Part shown: positions 55,596 through 55,650 of the stretch, one piece after another
Position numbering within the stretch: the first letter of the stretch is position 1
How the letters are laid out: each line of letters starts with the position of its first letter
Assembly: GCF_000423305.1 (NCBI RefSeq)
Contig: NZ_KE384004.1
Coordinates: 104,068 to 159,717 of the forward strand
DNA from: Legionella moravica DSM 19234
Lineage (GTDB): Bacteria; Pseudomonadota; Gammaproteobacteria; Legionellales; Legionellaceae
Length of the DNA: 55,650 nucleotides
Reading direction: 5' to 3'
Translations under genes and position numbers: made by a program
Notes under the pieces: model-generated
The model's database searches: none
Told to the model about the DNA's origin: nothing
Seen by the model: the letters and a program-made list of their open reading frames with translations, nothing else

Positions 55596-55650
55596 TTAAG
55601 AGAGACGAGAGCGCTTGAGCGCTTGATCCTGGTCTGAATCCTGTTCTTCG
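55596..55650 (-). CDS. 3' end of a second giant repeat-protein gene (cut by window edge)
   Basis: Read on the minus strand, the last 18 complete codons give EEQDSDQDQALKRSRLS and a TAA stop. This is the same as the end of the 50402-54658 protein (EEQDADQDQALKRTRLS) with two substitutions. The sequence beyond the stop is also homologous, including a decayed form of its terminator hairpin (CCAGGAAT...ATTCCTGG). The two genes are therefore head-to-tail tandem paralogues about 0.9 kb apart. The rest of this gene lies outside the window. Confidence 0.85.
   Translation of the reverse strand, partial: EEQDSDQDQALKRSRLS

Overview
The window is chromosomal DNA from Legionella, most probably L. pneumophila or a very close relative. 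The evidence is gene content that I recognise: the tandem-GNAT effector VipF, the CX5R phosphoinositide phosphatase SidP, the FinO-domain competence repressor RocC, a CPWC DsbA, an IcmL-like secreted protein, and an AT-rich background with short dispersed hairpin repeats. I ran no database search; all names rest on reading the protein sequences.

Layout. 1-700 is gene-free and holds a 152-bp tandem repeat and a long hairpin. 701-4104 (minus) carries oligopeptidase A and an unrecognised membrane protein. 4365-10054 (plus) is a carbon-metabolism block tkt-gap-pgk-pyk. A hairpin-rich repeat separates it from a putative YopT-type cysteine protease (10547-11620). 11755-13527 (minus) is a two-gene unit of RocC and a 3D-domain periplasmic protein. 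Then come a Pmp3-like peptide and dapB (plus), SidP (minus) and a dodecin-like gene. 17978-22299 is a valine/acyl-CoA operon (mmsA, mmsB, an Acs-type ligase). 22492-24398 holds YsxC, cytochrome c4 and DsbA. 24497-27545 encodes an ABC transporter with a fused double permease and no visible binding protein. 27854-30146 has a HAD/DUF2608 protein, a structured small-RNA candidate, an IcmL-like protein and a DUF3592 protein. 30278-34927 is the glycine cleavage operon, with the P protein split in two and a YCII gene between the halves. 35143-36273 encodes a Rab-like GTPase with a membrane hairpin. 36647-46026 holds a PMT-type glycosyltransferase, a small HTH regulator, an RMD1/DUF155 protein, a purine permease, a CDP-alcohol transferase, exported MsrA and MsrB, VipF, a KAS-II enzyme and an outer-membrane barrel. 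lpxD-polA follow.

The right end (50402-55650) is accessory. A 1418-codon gene encodes about nineteen ankyrin-like repeats on a strict 36-residue period and ends in a basic tail. A second copy of its 3' end enters at the window edge. Between them lies a dead DUF559 endonuclease-like gene, bounded by 123-bp inverted repeats and split by a 120-bp MITE whose excision restores the frame at a TA target. A longer copy of the same MITE lies upstream of lpxD.

Housekeeping operons (glycolysis, valine breakdown, glycine cleavage, lpxD-polA) alternate with single host-interaction genes (C58-like protease, SidP, Rab-like GTPase, VipF, ankyrin-like giant). This is the usual scattered arrangement of Dot/Icm effectors. 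Several effector candidates are bounded by repeats or strong hairpins. The start codons of seven genes were moved from the longest open frame to a better-supported codon; each case is explained in its entry.
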